From Enterocloster asparagiformis (GTDB lineage Bacteria > Bacillota > Clostridia > Lachnospirales > Lachnospiraceae): a DNA stretch of 64,000 nucleotides. Location of the stretch: the NCBI GenBank assembly GCA_018380885.1, contig JAGZSY010000001.1, positions 304,190-368,189 of the forward strand. Direction: 5' to 3'. Shown here in pieces: positions 24,230-32,816 of the stretch (positions are counted from its first letter, which is position 1; every line of letters starts with the position of its first letter). A model generated the notes under the pieces. That model saw only the letters and a program-made list of their open reading frames with translations. It was not told the origin of the DNA and searched no databases. The position numbers and the translations under genes were made by a program.

Positions 24230-24384
24230 CTGGAAACGGCCCGTCGGAGATGGCCGCGCGGGTGAAAAAATAGGACTGGGGTGAATAGACGGGAAAAAGA
24301 CGGAGAGAATCATGTATAGGAATGAATCGCAGGCGCGCAGGCGGTCAAAGGACACAAAGAGCGCCGGTATCAGGAGGAATATAC

Positions 24385-24756
24385 ATGAAATTATTATATA
24401 AAGGCGATATTTATTTTGCAGATCTCTCCCCGGTGGTGGGAAGCGAACAGGGGGGCGTGCGGCCCGTTCTGGTGATTCAGAACAACGTGGGCAACAAGTT
24501 CAGCCCCACCGTGATCGTGGCGGCGATCACCAGCCGCATGGACAAGCACAGCCTGCCCACCCACGTGCTCATCGAGCAGAGCCGGTACGGGTTGCAGAAG
24601 GATTCCATGATCTTGCTGGAACAGGTGCGCACCATCGACAAGAGCAGACTGCGGGACTACATAGGACACCTGGATTTCTCCGATCTGCTGCGCGTGAACC
24701 GGGCGTTGATGGTCAGCATGGACCTGGGACCGCAGGTGAGGGCGGTGGCGGAATAA
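24385..24756 (+). CDS. MazF/EndoA-family mRNA interferase toxin
   Basis: Ribonuclease toxin of 123 residues. It has the PemK/MazF signature GDIYFADLSPVVGSEQGGVRPVLVIQNN and VAAITSRMDKHSLPTHVLI, plus LLEQVRTIDKSRL near the end, closest in pattern to the EndoA (NdoA) branch of Firmicutes. ATG 24385 follows AGGAGG. An antitoxin (MazE or EndoAI type) would normally lie just upstream with overlap. Here the upstream 180 bases hold a terminator and no clear gene, so the antitoxin is absent or elsewhere. Confidence 0.92.
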   Translation: MKLLYKGDIYFADLSPVVGSEQGGVRPVLVIQNNVGNKFSPTVIVAAITSRMDKHSLPTHVLIEQSRYGLQKDSMILLEQVRTIDKSRLRDYIGHLDFSDLLRVNRALMVSMDLGPQVRAVAE

Positions 24757-24806
24757 AATGGACAATGTCCGCAATACTAAGGGTATGATATGCGGAAGGT
24801 CAGGTG

Positions 24807-26561
24807 ATGTCCGGTATGGATAACAGAAAAGCAGCAGAGACGATTTTAAACCTTGTGGGAGGCGCGGACAATGTGGAGGATTTTACACATTGTTTTACGC
24901 GCCTGCGCTTTGTTCTGAGAGACGAGACGGTTCCACAGGATGACGCGGTGCGCCGCGCAGAGGGGGTCATCTCCGTGGTCAGAGCCGGCGGCCAGTACCA
25001 GGTGGTATGCGGCACAAAGGTACAGGGGATATACCAGGAGCTGGCAATGTTGCTGGAGGAGCGGGCGGCAGCGGGAAAGCGCAGCCCGGAGGGAGATAAA
25101 GCGCGCGGCGTAGCGTCCGGGGGGAGATCGGATTCAGGTACCCGCGGCGCAAAGATCGACGAAACGCGCGGCGTAGCGTCCAGGGCGGTAACGGATTCGA
25201 GCTCCCGCGGCGCTGAGATAGACGAAACGCGTGGCGTAGCGTCCAAGGCGGGATCGGATTCAAGTGCCCGCGGCGCAAAGATAGACGAAAGGAGCGGCGC
25301 AGCGTCTAAGGCGGGATCGGATTCGGGTATCCGCGGCGCTGAGATAGAGGCAACGCCCGCGGCGTATACAGATTCGCAATCCCTTGGCGCGGGAACCGCG
25401 AAAAAGCCCCGCAAGCGCCCGGCGGGGGAGTTGATTTTGCAGAAGATCACAGAGATATTTACCCCCTTAATCCCGGCCATCGCGGCTTCAGGCCTGATCA
25501 AAGGGCTGCTGACCGCGGCCAGGATTTTGCTGGAGCGCTATGGCATCGACCTGGCGGCAACGGATACCTATGTGATTTTAAGCGCGGCCAGCCAGGTTAT
25601 TTTTTATTTCATGCCCATCTTTCTGGCGATGACCTGCGCCAGGGCCTTTCGCTGCAATCGGGTGATGGCTATGGTGATCGGCGCGTCCCTGGTGTATCCC
25701 CAGGTGGATGCGCTGATCCAGAATACGGAGAGCGCCACCGCGATCTTCGGCCTGCCCGTGCTGAAAAGCGCCTGGCAGATCGGCTCCTCGGTCAAGGTGT
25801 TCTCCTACACGGAGTCCGTTATCCCCATTATTCTGGCCGTCCTGTGCATGGCGGTGCTGGAGCGGTGGCTCACCCGCGTCGTACCGGAGATGGTCCAGCT
25901 CATCGCGGTCCCCGGGCTGGAGCTGATTGTGATTCTGCCCCTCACCCTGGTGGTTTTGGGGCCGGTGGGAATCTACGTGGGCAACGGCATCCAATTTCTC
26001 TACGACGGTATGATGGCGTTCAGCACGGTTCTCGGCGGAGCCCTGGTAGGCGGGCTCTGGGGTGTCTGCGTTATTTTCGGCGCCCACCGCGCCCTGTTGC
26101 CCATCGGCCTGAACGACGTGGCGATGAACGGGCAGCAGAACCTGCTGGCCTTCGCCGGAGCGGCCAACTTCGCCCAGGGCGGGGCTGCCCTGGGCGTTAT
26201 GCTAAAGACCAGAAGCAGGGAGATGAAACAGATCGCCGCCTCCGCGGCTCTGGCCGCCTCGGTGGTGGGCGTGACCGAGCCGGCAATCTACGGCTGCAAC
26301 CTCAGGCTGAAAAAGCCGATGATCTGCGCCGTGGTCTGCGGCGCCCTGGGCGGAGCAATTATGGGCATCGGAAATGTCTACGGCGACGCCTTTGCCAACA
26401 ACGGCGTGCTGACCATATTCACCTATGCGGCTTACGGTATGGCAAAGTTCGCCTTCTATCTGACAGGGATCGGGGTGGCATTTTTCGGGGCGGCCATCCT
26501 CACCTATCTGGCGGGATTTGAGGAGCTGGAGGCTGAGGACGGCCGGCGATCCGACGAATGA
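24807..26561 (+). CDS. PTS beta-glucoside-family EIIBC
   Basis: Membrane permease of about 584 residues without a EIIA domain. The EIIB domain (1-85) has the phosphorylated Cys29 in DFTHCFTRLRFVL. The linker (about 100-183) is a four-copy 21-residue repeat made by a 63-bp minisatellite. The EIIC domain (from about 205) has LILQKITEIFTPLIPAIAASG and GVTEPAIYG, typical of the glucose/beta-glucoside superfamily. A general EIIA(Glc) must act in trans. ATG 24807 is preferred by spacing from GGAAGG; GTG 24804 and ATG 24816 are alternatives. The phospho-beta-glucosidase gene follows after 15 bases and suggests uptake of aryl-beta-glucosides or cellobiose. Confidence 0.9.
   Translation: MSGMDNRKAAETILNLVGGADNVEDFTHCFTRLRFVLRDETVPQDDAVRRAEGVISVVRAGGQYQVVCGTKVQGIYQELAMLLEERAAAGKRSPEGDKARGVASGGRSDSGTRGAKIDETRGVASRAVTDSSSRGAEIDETRGVASKAGSDSSARGAKIDERSGAASKAGSDSGIRGAEIEATPAAYTDSQSLGAGTAKKPRKRPAGELILQKITEIFTPLIPAIAASGLIKGLLTAARILLERYGIDLAATDTYVILSAASQVIFYFMPIFLAMTCARAFRCNRVMAMVIGASLVYPQVDALIQNTESATAIFGLPVLKSAWQIGSSVKVFSYTESVIPIILAVLCMAVLERWLTRVVPEMVQLIAVPGLELIVILPLTLVVLGPVGIYVGNGIQFLYDGMMAFSTVLGGALVGGLWGVCVIFGAHRALLPIGLNDVAMNGQQNLLAFAGAANFAQGGAALGVMLKTRSREMKQIAASAALAASVVGVTEPAIYGCNLRLKKPMICAVVCGALGGAIMGIGNVYGDAFANNGVLTIFTYAAYGMAKFAFYLTGIGVAFFGAAILTYLAGFEELEAEDGRRSDE
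25104..25355 (+). repeat. 63-bp in-frame minisatellite in the EIIBC linker
   Basis: Copies begin at 25143, 25206, 25269 and 25332 (spacing exactly 63), with a partial copy before. Each encodes RGA(K/E)IDETRGVAS(K/R)A-like 21-residue units. Being a multiple of three, copy changes keep the frame and would only change the length between EIIB and EIIC. Confidence 0.9.
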
Positions 26562-26576
26562 GAAGGGAGAGCATTT

Positions 26577-28001
26577 ATGGAACATGGAGAGCGGAAATTT
26601 CCGGAACACTTCTTATGGGGCGCGTCCTCCTCGGCCTTCCAGATCGAGGGCGGATTTGATTCGGACGGCAAGGGGCTTACGGTTGCGGACGTCAACGCCG
26701 CCGGACGGCGCGGCCACCAGGCCGACACACAGGTGGCCAGCGATTTTTACCACCGGTTTCACGAGGATATCGGGCTGTTTTCCCAGCTGGGGCTGAAGGC
26801 CTACCGTTTTTCACTGTCCTGGGCGCGTATCATCCCAGACGGGGACGGTCCGGTTAACGAGCGCGGCCTGGAATTTTACGATAAGGTGATCGACGAGCTG
26901 AAACGCTGTGGAATCGAACCTTTGGTGACCCTGTACCACTTCGACCTGCCCTACGCGCTGGTGGAAAAATACAACGGCTGGGAGAGCAGATCGTGCGCCC
27001 TGGCCTTTGAGCGGTATGCCAGAATCTGTTTTTCCCGCTACGGAGACCGGGTAAAATACTGGCAGGTGCACAATGAACAGAATCTGATGGTCCGCGTGGA
27101 CGAGCGCATGAACATCCGGGCGGAGGACCCCTGGGAGGCGGACCGCCAGAGGGCCCAGATGGATTACCACATGTTTCTGGCCCACGCGCTGGCCGTCCGG
27201 GCCTGCCGGGAGCTGGCTCCCGGGGCGCTCATAGGACCGGCCGTGTCCTCCACCTGCACCTACCCGGACACCTGCGCGCCCCAGGACGTGTGGGCGGCCC
27301 GCCGCAACGACTGGTTTAAGACAGAGTACGCTCTGGAAATGTACACCACCGGGCGGTATCCGGAATATTACAGGCGCTATCTGCGGGAGCGGAATATTAT
27401 GCCGAAGGTCAGGGCGGAGGATGCGGCGCTGCTGGAGAACGCCGGAATCGACTATCTGGGTGTGAACTATTACCGGACGCTGTGCGCCTCCTATCTGCCC
27501 GCCGATGCGGCCCACCCGGCGGGGCTGCGGCAGTTTCGCGGCAACGAGGTGGATTTCGACCAGTTCGGATATTTCCGGGATGAGCGCAATCCGTTTTTGG
27601 AGGCCAGCCGGTACGGGGCCCAGATCGATCCCATGGGGCTGCGTATTGTGCTGAACGAGTATTACCGCAAATACCGGCTTCCCATGATCATCACGGAAAA
27701 CGGACTGGGGGCTGTCGACGAGCTGACCGCGGACGGACAGGTGCACGACTCTTACCGCATCGCCTATTTAAAGAGCCACATTGAGGCCTGCGCGGAGGCC
27801 ATCACGGACGGAGTGGAGCTGTTCGGGTATTGTCCCTGGTCCGTCATGGACCTGCTCAGTTCCCACCAGGGTTTTAAAAAGCGCTACGGCCTGATCTATG
27901 TGAACCGCGGCGATATGGAATTGAGGGATTTGCGCAGGATTCCCAAGGATAGCTTTTACTGGTATCAGGAGGTGATCCGCAACAACGGGATCACCGGTTG
28001 A
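26577..28001 (+). CDS. 6-phospho-beta-glucosidase, glycoside hydrolase family 1
   Basis: Cytoplasmic hydrolase of 474 residues that splits phosphorylated beta-glucosides delivered by the preceding PTS. It starts with the GH1 signature FPEHFLWGASSSAFQIEGG. The acid/base site region is KYWQVHNEQNLM (NE dyad), and the nucleophile Glu is in ITENGLG. Other GH1 features include YRFSLSWARIIPDG and the ending FKKRYGLIYVNR. Start ATG 26577 follows GAGAAGGGAGAG. Whether it prefers aryl glucosides or cellobiose phosphate is not visible. Confidence 0.9.
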   Translation: MEHGERKFPEHFLWGASSSAFQIEGGFDSDGKGLTVADVNAAGRRGHQADTQVASDFYHRFHEDIGLFSQLGLKAYRFSLSWARIIPDGDGPVNERGLEFYDKVIDELKRCGIEPLVTLYHFDLPYALVEKYNGWESRSCALAFERYARICFSRYGDRVKYWQVHNEQNLMVRVDERMNIRAEDPWEADRQRAQMDYHMFLAHALAVRACRELAPGALIGPAVSSTCTYPDTCAPQDVWAARRNDWFKTEYALEMYTTGRYPEYYRRYLRERNIMPKVRAEDAALLENAGIDYLGVNYYRTLCASYLPADAAHPAGLRQFRGNEVDFDQFGYFRDERNPFLEASRYGAQIDPMGLRIVLNEYYRKYRLPMIITENGLGAVDELTADGQVHDSYRIAYLKSHIEACAEAITDGVELFGYCPWSVMDLLSSHQGFKKRYGLIYVNRGDMELRDLRRIPKDSFYWYQEVIRNNGITG

Positions 28002-28015
28002 GCAAAGCGGCAGAT

Positions 28016-28072
28016 AAAAAGACGCGGGTTTTCACGGCTGCAGAGGCAGGCCGGGAATGCCCGCGTCTTTTA
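28016..28072 (+). terminator. Terminator of the beta-glucoside operon
   Basis: AAAAGACGCGGG (28017-28028) pairs with CCCGCGTCTTTT (28060-28071) around a 31-base loop, 15 bases after the glucosidase stop. Confidence 0.75.
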
Positions 28073-28155
28073 CGCCACGGCGGATTGGGCGGGGCAGTGC
28101 CGCCGGTATTTCAAAAAAATGCAACGGGCGGGGAACCGGACCTGCGTCACATACA

Positions 28156-28389
28156 TATAATGGATTACAGTATCAGCAACTGCGCTGAGATCAATCGCAT
28201 AAAATCGAGCAGGCCGCGGGCAGAGCGCGGCCGGGCCGCACGGGCGGCAGCAGGTGGATCAGATGGCATCTGCGGGACAATCGTTTCCATATTGTTTCGC
28301 AGGTGCCTTTTTGCACCCGAAAATGCCGCCCGCCGCGATTTGGGCGGTGAAAATCCGGCGGCAGATTGAATCAGAGGGAGGAGATATGT
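28156..28389 (+). promoter_or_regulatory. Leader region of the CDF transporter gene
   Basis: A TATAAT box at 28156-28161 is followed by about 220 bases without a gene. The leader can fold: GGCCGCG (28212-28218) pairs with CGCGGCC (28226-28232), and further GC-rich stems follow up to the start. Metal-sensing riboswitches do occur before CDF genes in Firmicutes, but the sequence does not match such a class well enough to name one. The short frame at 27998-28369 has no ribosome-binding site and is not called. Confidence 0.4.
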
Positions 28390-29331
28390 ATGATTTCCGT
28401 TCGTAAAAAGAAGAAGGTCCGCACCGCCAGGCAGAATGCGATGCACGTGTCGCGGGTCAGCATTGTGATTAACCTGGCGCTGTCCGGGTTTAAGCTGTTT
28501 GCGGGCGTGGCCGCCCATTCCGGGGCGATGATCTCCGATGGGATCCACTCGGCCTCGGATGTGCTCAGCACGTTGATTGTCATGGCCGGAGTGGTCATGG
28601 CCGGGCGCCGGTCCGACAAGGAACACCCCTATGGCCATGAGCGCATGGAGTGCGTGGCCGCCGTGCTCCTGGCCGCGGTGCTCTTTGCCACCGGGGCGGG
28701 CGTGGGGATTGAAGCGGTAAAAAACGTGGTATCAAAAGGCATGGACCATCTGGAGACGCCCGGGCGGCTGGCCATGTACGCGGCGGTGCTGTCCATTGTG
28801 GTAAAAGAGTGGATGTACTGGTATACCAGAGCCGCGGCCAAACAGAACGATTCCCAGGCCCTGATGGCGGACGCCTGGCACCACCGTTCCGATGCCCTCT
28901 CCTCTGTGGGCGCGCTGGCGGGCATCGCCGGGGCGAGGATGGGATTTGCGGTGCTGGACCCGGTGGCCAGCCTGGTGATCTGTCTCTTTATTGTCAAGGC
29001 CGCGGCCGGGATTTTCCGGGACGCGGTGGACCGGATGGTGGATAAATCCTGCGACGACGGGACCGTGGAAGCCATGCGCGAAACCGCGCTTGCAATGGAG
29101 TCTGTGATGGGAGTCGACGGGATCCGCACCCGCATGTTCGGGCCGCGGGTGTACGTGGATTTGGAGATCGCCGCCGATCCGGCTTTGCGCCTGGATCAGG
29201 CCCACCATATTGCCCATCAGGTGCACGATGCCATCGAGGCGGAATTTCCCCAGGTCAAGCACTGCATGGTGCATGTGAACCCCTTTGCGGAGAAGGGGGA
29301 GGGAGATGAGGAGATGTGGGAGAAGGAGTGA
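28390..29331 (+). CDS. Cation diffusion facilitator (CDF) metal efflux transporter
   Basis: Inner-membrane metal/proton antiporter of 313 residues. Metal-site motifs are SDGIHSASDVLSTL in helix 2 and DAWHHRSDALSSVG in helix 5 (HxxxD-type); the order ISDGIHS...KEHPYGHERME is typical. The C-terminal cytoplasmic domain (from about 215) has MRETALAMESVMGVDGIRTRM and HQVHDAIEAEFPQVKHCMVHVNP, the usual dimer domain. Substrate is Zn, Mn, Fe or a similar divalent metal. ATG 28390 follows GGGAGGAG; the upstream in-frame ATG lacks a site. Confidence 0.9.
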   Translation: MISVRKKKKVRTARQNAMHVSRVSIVINLALSGFKLFAGVAAHSGAMISDGIHSASDVLSTLIVMAGVVMAGRRSDKEHPYGHERMECVAAVLLAAVLFATGAGVGIEAVKNVVSKGMDHLETPGRLAMYAAVLSIVVKEWMYWYTRAAAKQNDSQALMADAWHHRSDALSSVGALAGIAGARMGFAVLDPVASLVICLFIVKAAAGIFRDAVDRMVDKSCDDGTVEAMRETALAMESVMGVDGIRTRMFGPRVYVDLEIAADPALRLDQAHHIAHQVHDAIEAEFPQVKHCMVHVNPFAEKGEGDEEMWEKE

Positions 29332-29374
29332 ACGGCCAACGCCGGACGGTCCGCTGCGCCGAAAAAAGGGCCGG

Positions 29375-30316
29375 TCATCCGACCAGCCCCATTTCCCGGA
29401 GAAAGAACACCCATAAAAAGATCGTTGCAACGGACACCGCCGTGCTCAAGACCACGAACTCTCCGGCCAGCTCGCCGTCGCCGCCCATGTTCTCCGCCAT
29501 GGAGTAGGAGGAGGCGGCGATGGGGGTGGCGAACATGGTGAAGAGGACAAAGCGCTCCATGCTGTCAAAGCCCAGCGCCACCGCCAGGGCGAAGATCACC
29601 GCGGGCAGGAAAATCAGCTTGACGGCCAGCGCTGGGACCAGATACCTGGCATTGCCGCGGATAGCGGCAAAGTGCATGGTTCCGCCCAGGACGAAGAGGG
29701 CCAGGGGCGTGGTCAGATCGGCGAACTGCCCGATGGGCTTCTCCACGCAGGCGGGCAGGTGAAGCTTCAGCATAAAGGCGGCGAAACCCGCGGCAGCGCC
29801 CAGAATCAGTGGGTTGGTGCACACGTTCTTCAACAGAACCGCTGGGCGGGGCTTACCGCCGCGGAACATTTCCAGGATAAACACGGCCGTTACGTTGTAG
29901 ATGGGAATGATGATCGCGATCATCATGGAGGCCAGGGTGGTCCCCTCCGCCCCGTAGATGCTGGCTGTCAGCGGGATGCCAAAGAGCACGAAGTTGCTGC
30001 GGTAGATCGCCTGAATGATTACGCCGCGTTTGGGGTTATCCCTGACAAGGCGCGGGACGGTCAGCAGCAGGATGGCCTGGAGAATCAGGATACCGGCCAC
30101 CGCGAACACAACCAGCTTTGGATTCAAGGTGAAACCGGTCTCGATCTTATACAGGTTGTTGAACATCAGAATGGGAAAAAAAGCCTTAAACACCAGCTGG
30201 TTCAGCCGGCCCAGAAACGCCTCGTCGGCCAGCCCGCCGCGCCGGACTCCATAGCCGAAGGAAATGTAGATCAGAAAGGGAACAACGGCATTTACCGCCA
30301 CCAAAAAACTGCTCAT
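29375..30316 (-). CDS. AEC (auxin efflux carrier) family transporter
   Basis: Membrane carrier of 313 residues with about 10 helices, of the AEC/malonate-transporter type. Features include LVFKAFFPILMFNNLYKIE near the N-terminus and the central GIPLTASIYGAEG, FVLGGTMHF and FTMFATPIAASSYSMAENMGGDGEL. Bacterial relatives move organic acids such as malate. Start M6 (30316) is preferred because GGAGA lies eight bases ahead; an in-frame ATG at 30331 lacks a site. It stands alone on the minus strand, converging on the CDF gene. Confidence 0.87.
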   Translation of the reverse strand: MSSFLVAVNAVVPFLIYISFGYGVRRGGLADEAFLGRLNQLVFKAFFPILMFNNLYKIETGFTLNPKLVVFAVAGILILQAILLLTVPRLVRDNPKRGVIIQAIYRSNFVLFGIPLTASIYGAEGTTLASMMIAIIIPIYNVTAVFILEMFRGGKPRPAVLLKNVCTNPLILGAAAGFAAFMLKLHLPACVEKPIGQFADLTTPLALFVLGGTMHFAAIRGNARYLVPALAVKLIFLPAVIFALAVALGFDSMERFVLFTMFATPIAASSYSMAENMGGDGELAGEFVVLSTAVSVATIFLWVFFLREMGLVG

Positions 30317-30351
30317 TTGTAAATTCTCCATTTTTCAACAATATAGATTCT

Positions 30352-30380
30352 ATTATAGGAGGAATGGGGAGAAACTGCAA
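30352..30380 (-). promoter_or_regulatory. Promoter for the AEC transporter
   Basis: On the minus strand TTGCAG (30380-30375) and TATAAT (30357-30352) stand 17 bases apart, 36 bases ahead of the start. Confidence 0.6.
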
Positions 30381-30516
30381 TCTGTTTTTGGCGGGAAAGG
30401 GGGGATGAGGGCGTGGGTAAAGATATTGCTTTGCAAAAAATCCCTTCGGTGATAAGATAAATAGGACAAACACCGGGCGCAAAGGTTTAAAGCGCCGGAG
30501 TGCAGGAGGATGGAAG

Positions 30517-31326
30517 ATGACAGGCACATTTAAAATGATATTCAGCGACATCGACGGCACGCTGCTGGACAGCCAAAACCGGGTGACGGCTAAAACAAGA
30601 GAGGCGATTCTGGCGCTGGAACAGCGGGGGATTCCCTTTGTGCTGGTCTCAGCGCGTATGCCGGAAGGGATGGAGCCCATAAAGCGGGCGCTGGGAAACC
30701 ATGCCCCCATGGTCAGCTACAGCGGCGGTCTGGTGCTGGATGAGGATGGCAAGGCGATCTCGGAGCAGCTCATCGATTTACAGCTGGCGGTTGAATTAAA
30801 AGCCATGTTTGACCGGGAATTTCCCCAGCTTTGCTGCAATACCTACGGAGGCAGCCTGTGGGTGGTGGACGACGACCAAAACCCCTGGGTCCTGGGGGAG
30901 GAGGCCATTGTGGGCCTAAAGGCGTCCGTGGGGACCGTGGAAGAGCGCTTTGCAGCCCTGGGCGGCGTGCACAAGTTTCTGCTGATGGGAGAGCCGGAGG
31001 CCGTCCGCAGTGCCCAGGAGCGGATTCACCGGGCATACCTGGAGCTGTCCTTGGGAGCCTCGACCCCGCGGTATCTGGAGGTCATGAACGGCGCGGCGAA
31101 GAAATCGGCGGGCGTTCACATGCTCTGCAGCCGCATGGGAATCTCGCCGGAGGAGACCATCGCTTTCGGGGACGGGCTGAACGATGTGGACATGCTGCTG
31201 GCGGTGGGGAGAGGCTACGCCATGGCCAACGCGCCTGAGGAAGTGCGCAAGCTGGCCCCCTACCTGGCCCCGGACCACGACCGGGAGGGGCTCCTGGCTG
31301 TCTTGCGGGAGCTTTTTGACCTGTAG
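30517..31326 (+). CDS. Cof-type HAD hydrolase
   Basis: HAD subfamily IIB phosphatase of 269 residues. Motif I is FSDIDGTLLDSQ, motif II LVSARMPEG, motif III Lys in AAKKSAGVHML and motif IV FGDGLNDVDML. The C2-type cap lies between motifs II and III. Members dephosphorylate sugar phosphates, flavin nucleotides or pyridoxal phosphate. It stands alone; ATG 30517 has GGAGG about ten bases upstream. The real substrate is not predictable. Confidence 0.92.
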   Translation: MTGTFKMIFSDIDGTLLDSQNRVTAKTREAILALEQRGIPFVLVSARMPEGMEPIKRALGNHAPMVSYSGGLVLDEDGKAISEQLIDLQLAVELKAMFDREFPQLCCNTYGGSLWVVDDDQNPWVLGEEAIVGLKASVGTVEERFAALGGVHKFLLMGEPEAVRSAQERIHRAYLELSLGASTPRYLEVMNGAAKKSAGVHMLCSRMGISPEETIAFGDGLNDVDMLLAVGRGYAMANAPEEVRKLAPYLAPDHDREGLLAVLRELFDL

Positions 31327-31364
31327 CATACGGAAGGCTTGCCGGCGAGGCCTGGGGCGGTCAC

Positions 31365-31562
31365 GGCAGAGCCTGGCCCGTGTCGTGAAATTGGTCGGGC
31401 CGCGGCGGCCATAGGGGCCGGGGTGACGTTAACAGGGCCTGGACGGCGCCGTGAAATTGGCCGGGCTATGGCTGCCCCGCGAGCCGAGCCGACGCCGGCA
31501 GAGCCTGGCCCATACCGTGAAATTGGCCAGGCCACGACAACCCCGCGGGCCGAGCCGACGCC
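31365..31562. repeat. 66-bp tandem repeat, three copies
   Basis: Copies at 31365-31430, 31431-31496 and 31497-31562, each with CGTGAAATTGG at the same place (31384, 31450, 31516). Copies two and three are the closest. The unit is a multiple of three, and one plus-strand frame (31339-31575, TTG start) reads through as 22-residue repeats (PREIGRA type), but it has no good ribosome-binding site, so coding is doubtful. Confidence 0.85.
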
Positions 31563-31619
31563 GGCGGGCGCTTGACTGCGCCGGGCCACCGGCAGAGAAT
31601 TTGAGAGAGGGACTGCGAT

Positions 31620-32675
31620 ATGGAAGAAAATGGAACGATTCTGGAGCAATGGTCTCCGATCTGCGATATACAGGCTTTTGTGGAGGCAAACGATACCACA
31701 GTCTATTTTTATCTGTGGGTGCATCCGGGCACGGAGATGGCGGAATTAAAAAGCTGCTGGGTCTGCAACCGCCTGCCGGGCATGGAGGAGATGGATTACG
31801 CTTCTATGAACAGCGGGGACGCGCCGCGGATGCCTTTGGGATTTGTGGACCATGCTCCCCAGGGTATACAGTTGGACTGGGACAGGCTGTCCATCGTCTG
31901 GTTTGAGGAGGGGGACGGCGCGTTCCTCTTTGAGGGCGACAGGATGATCGCGGCCATCCCGGGATGGGCGGGGGAAAGCTTCCCGGGCTATTCCATCTAC
32001 GCCAAGGGAATGGGGCCCTTTGCCTGGGAGCTGAAAACAGCCCTTCCGGTGCTCACCCAGAGGGCTGAGCGCAGCCGCGCCTACTGGGAAGCCATGGAGG
32101 GCGAGTATTTCCAGGAGCTTCAGGTGGAGCAGATGGGAGCGCTGGAGGCGTATTTCGGGCCTCACCGGCAGTATTTCGCCATTGACGGCGGGCAGTTTCC
32201 GCCCAAAGCCCTGGTCACCGGCGAGATAAACGGGAACCTCTACGCCTTTACCCTGGGAAACGGCGCTCTGGCGCAGCCGCAGATTGAGCAGTACTTTCAG
32301 GAGGATTCCTGGAAATACCGCCGGTTTGAGCTGGGGATCGCATTTCCGCCGGGTACAGACCAGGACAGGGCCCGGGCCATGTTCAGCTATACGGCAGCCC
32401 AGGCCGCGCTGCCCTGGCGGGAGATCGGGTGGCTGGGGCACGGTCACACCATCCCCTGCGCTGCCGCGCCCGGCTATGCAGCCGTGCTGCTGCTGAATCC
32501 GGCCCTGTGCCAGGTGGACAAGGGGCCGTCCTACCCGGATTTCATGGGAGATCCGGTCAACCTTCTGTGGCTCATGCTGCTGACGGCCGAGGAGTACGAG
32601 GAAGTGATGGAAAACGGGGCCGGGGAGATTCTGGCGCGTAAAGGTGGGGATGCGGCCGGGTGGAATCTGATTTAA
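31620..32675 (+). CDS. Protein with SUFU-like C-terminal domain
   Basis: Soluble protein of 351 residues. The C-terminal part (about 195-345) resembles bacterial suppressor-of-fused (SUFU) domains: a beta-rich stretch, then ALPWREIGWLGHGHTIPC, YAAVLLLNP and ITAEEYEEVMENGAGEIL-like ending (LLTAEEYEEVMENGAGEIL). The N-terminal part has a beta-strand/Trp-rich pattern that was not recognised. Bacterial SUFU proteins are of unknown function, some linked to toxin immunity. It starts 57 bases after the 66-bp repeat, with GAGAGAGGG before the ATG. Confidence 0.6.
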   Translation: MEENGTILEQWSPICDIQAFVEANDTTVYFYLWVHPGTEMAELKSCWVCNRLPGMEEMDYASMNSGDAPRMPLGFVDHAPQGIQLDWDRLSIVWFEEGDGAFLFEGDRMIAAIPGWAGESFPGYSIYAKGMGPFAWELKTALPVLTQRAERSRAYWEAMEGEYFQELQVEQMGALEAYFGPHRQYFAIDGGQFPPKALVTGEINGNLYAFTLGNGALAQPQIEQYFQEDSWKYRRFELGIAFPPGTDQDRARAMFSYTAAQAALPWREIGWLGHGHTIPCAAAPGYAAVLLLNPALCQVDKGPSYPDFMGDPVNLLWLMLLTAEEYEEVMENGAGEILARKGGDAAGWNLI

Positions 32676-32816
32676 GCGTTTCCCGCCTTCCCCCAGCTGC
32701 TTCGCCAGCTTTCGCCGCCGGTGATAATCGTGTGAAATGGCACAGGATTATGCGGCGAACCCCGCGCTGGCGGCCCCGCACAATCATGAATTGAAAGGAA
32801 ATGGAACACCGCTTTG

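Noticed and set aside
24230..24384. Antitoxin gene for the MazF-type toxin
   Set aside because: The frames here lack start sites and antitoxin pattern; none was convincing.
25104..25355. CRISPR array
   Set aside because: Repeats are contiguous 63-bp units without spacers and code in frame.
27998..28369. Short plus-strand frame of 123 codons after the glucosidase
   Set aside because: It spans a terminator and a promoter-like box, has no ribosome-binding site and looks like random high-GC coding.
31339..31575. Frame of 78 codons through the 66-bp repeat
   Set aside because: Weak TTG start and no ribosome-binding site; kept only as a remark with the repeat.
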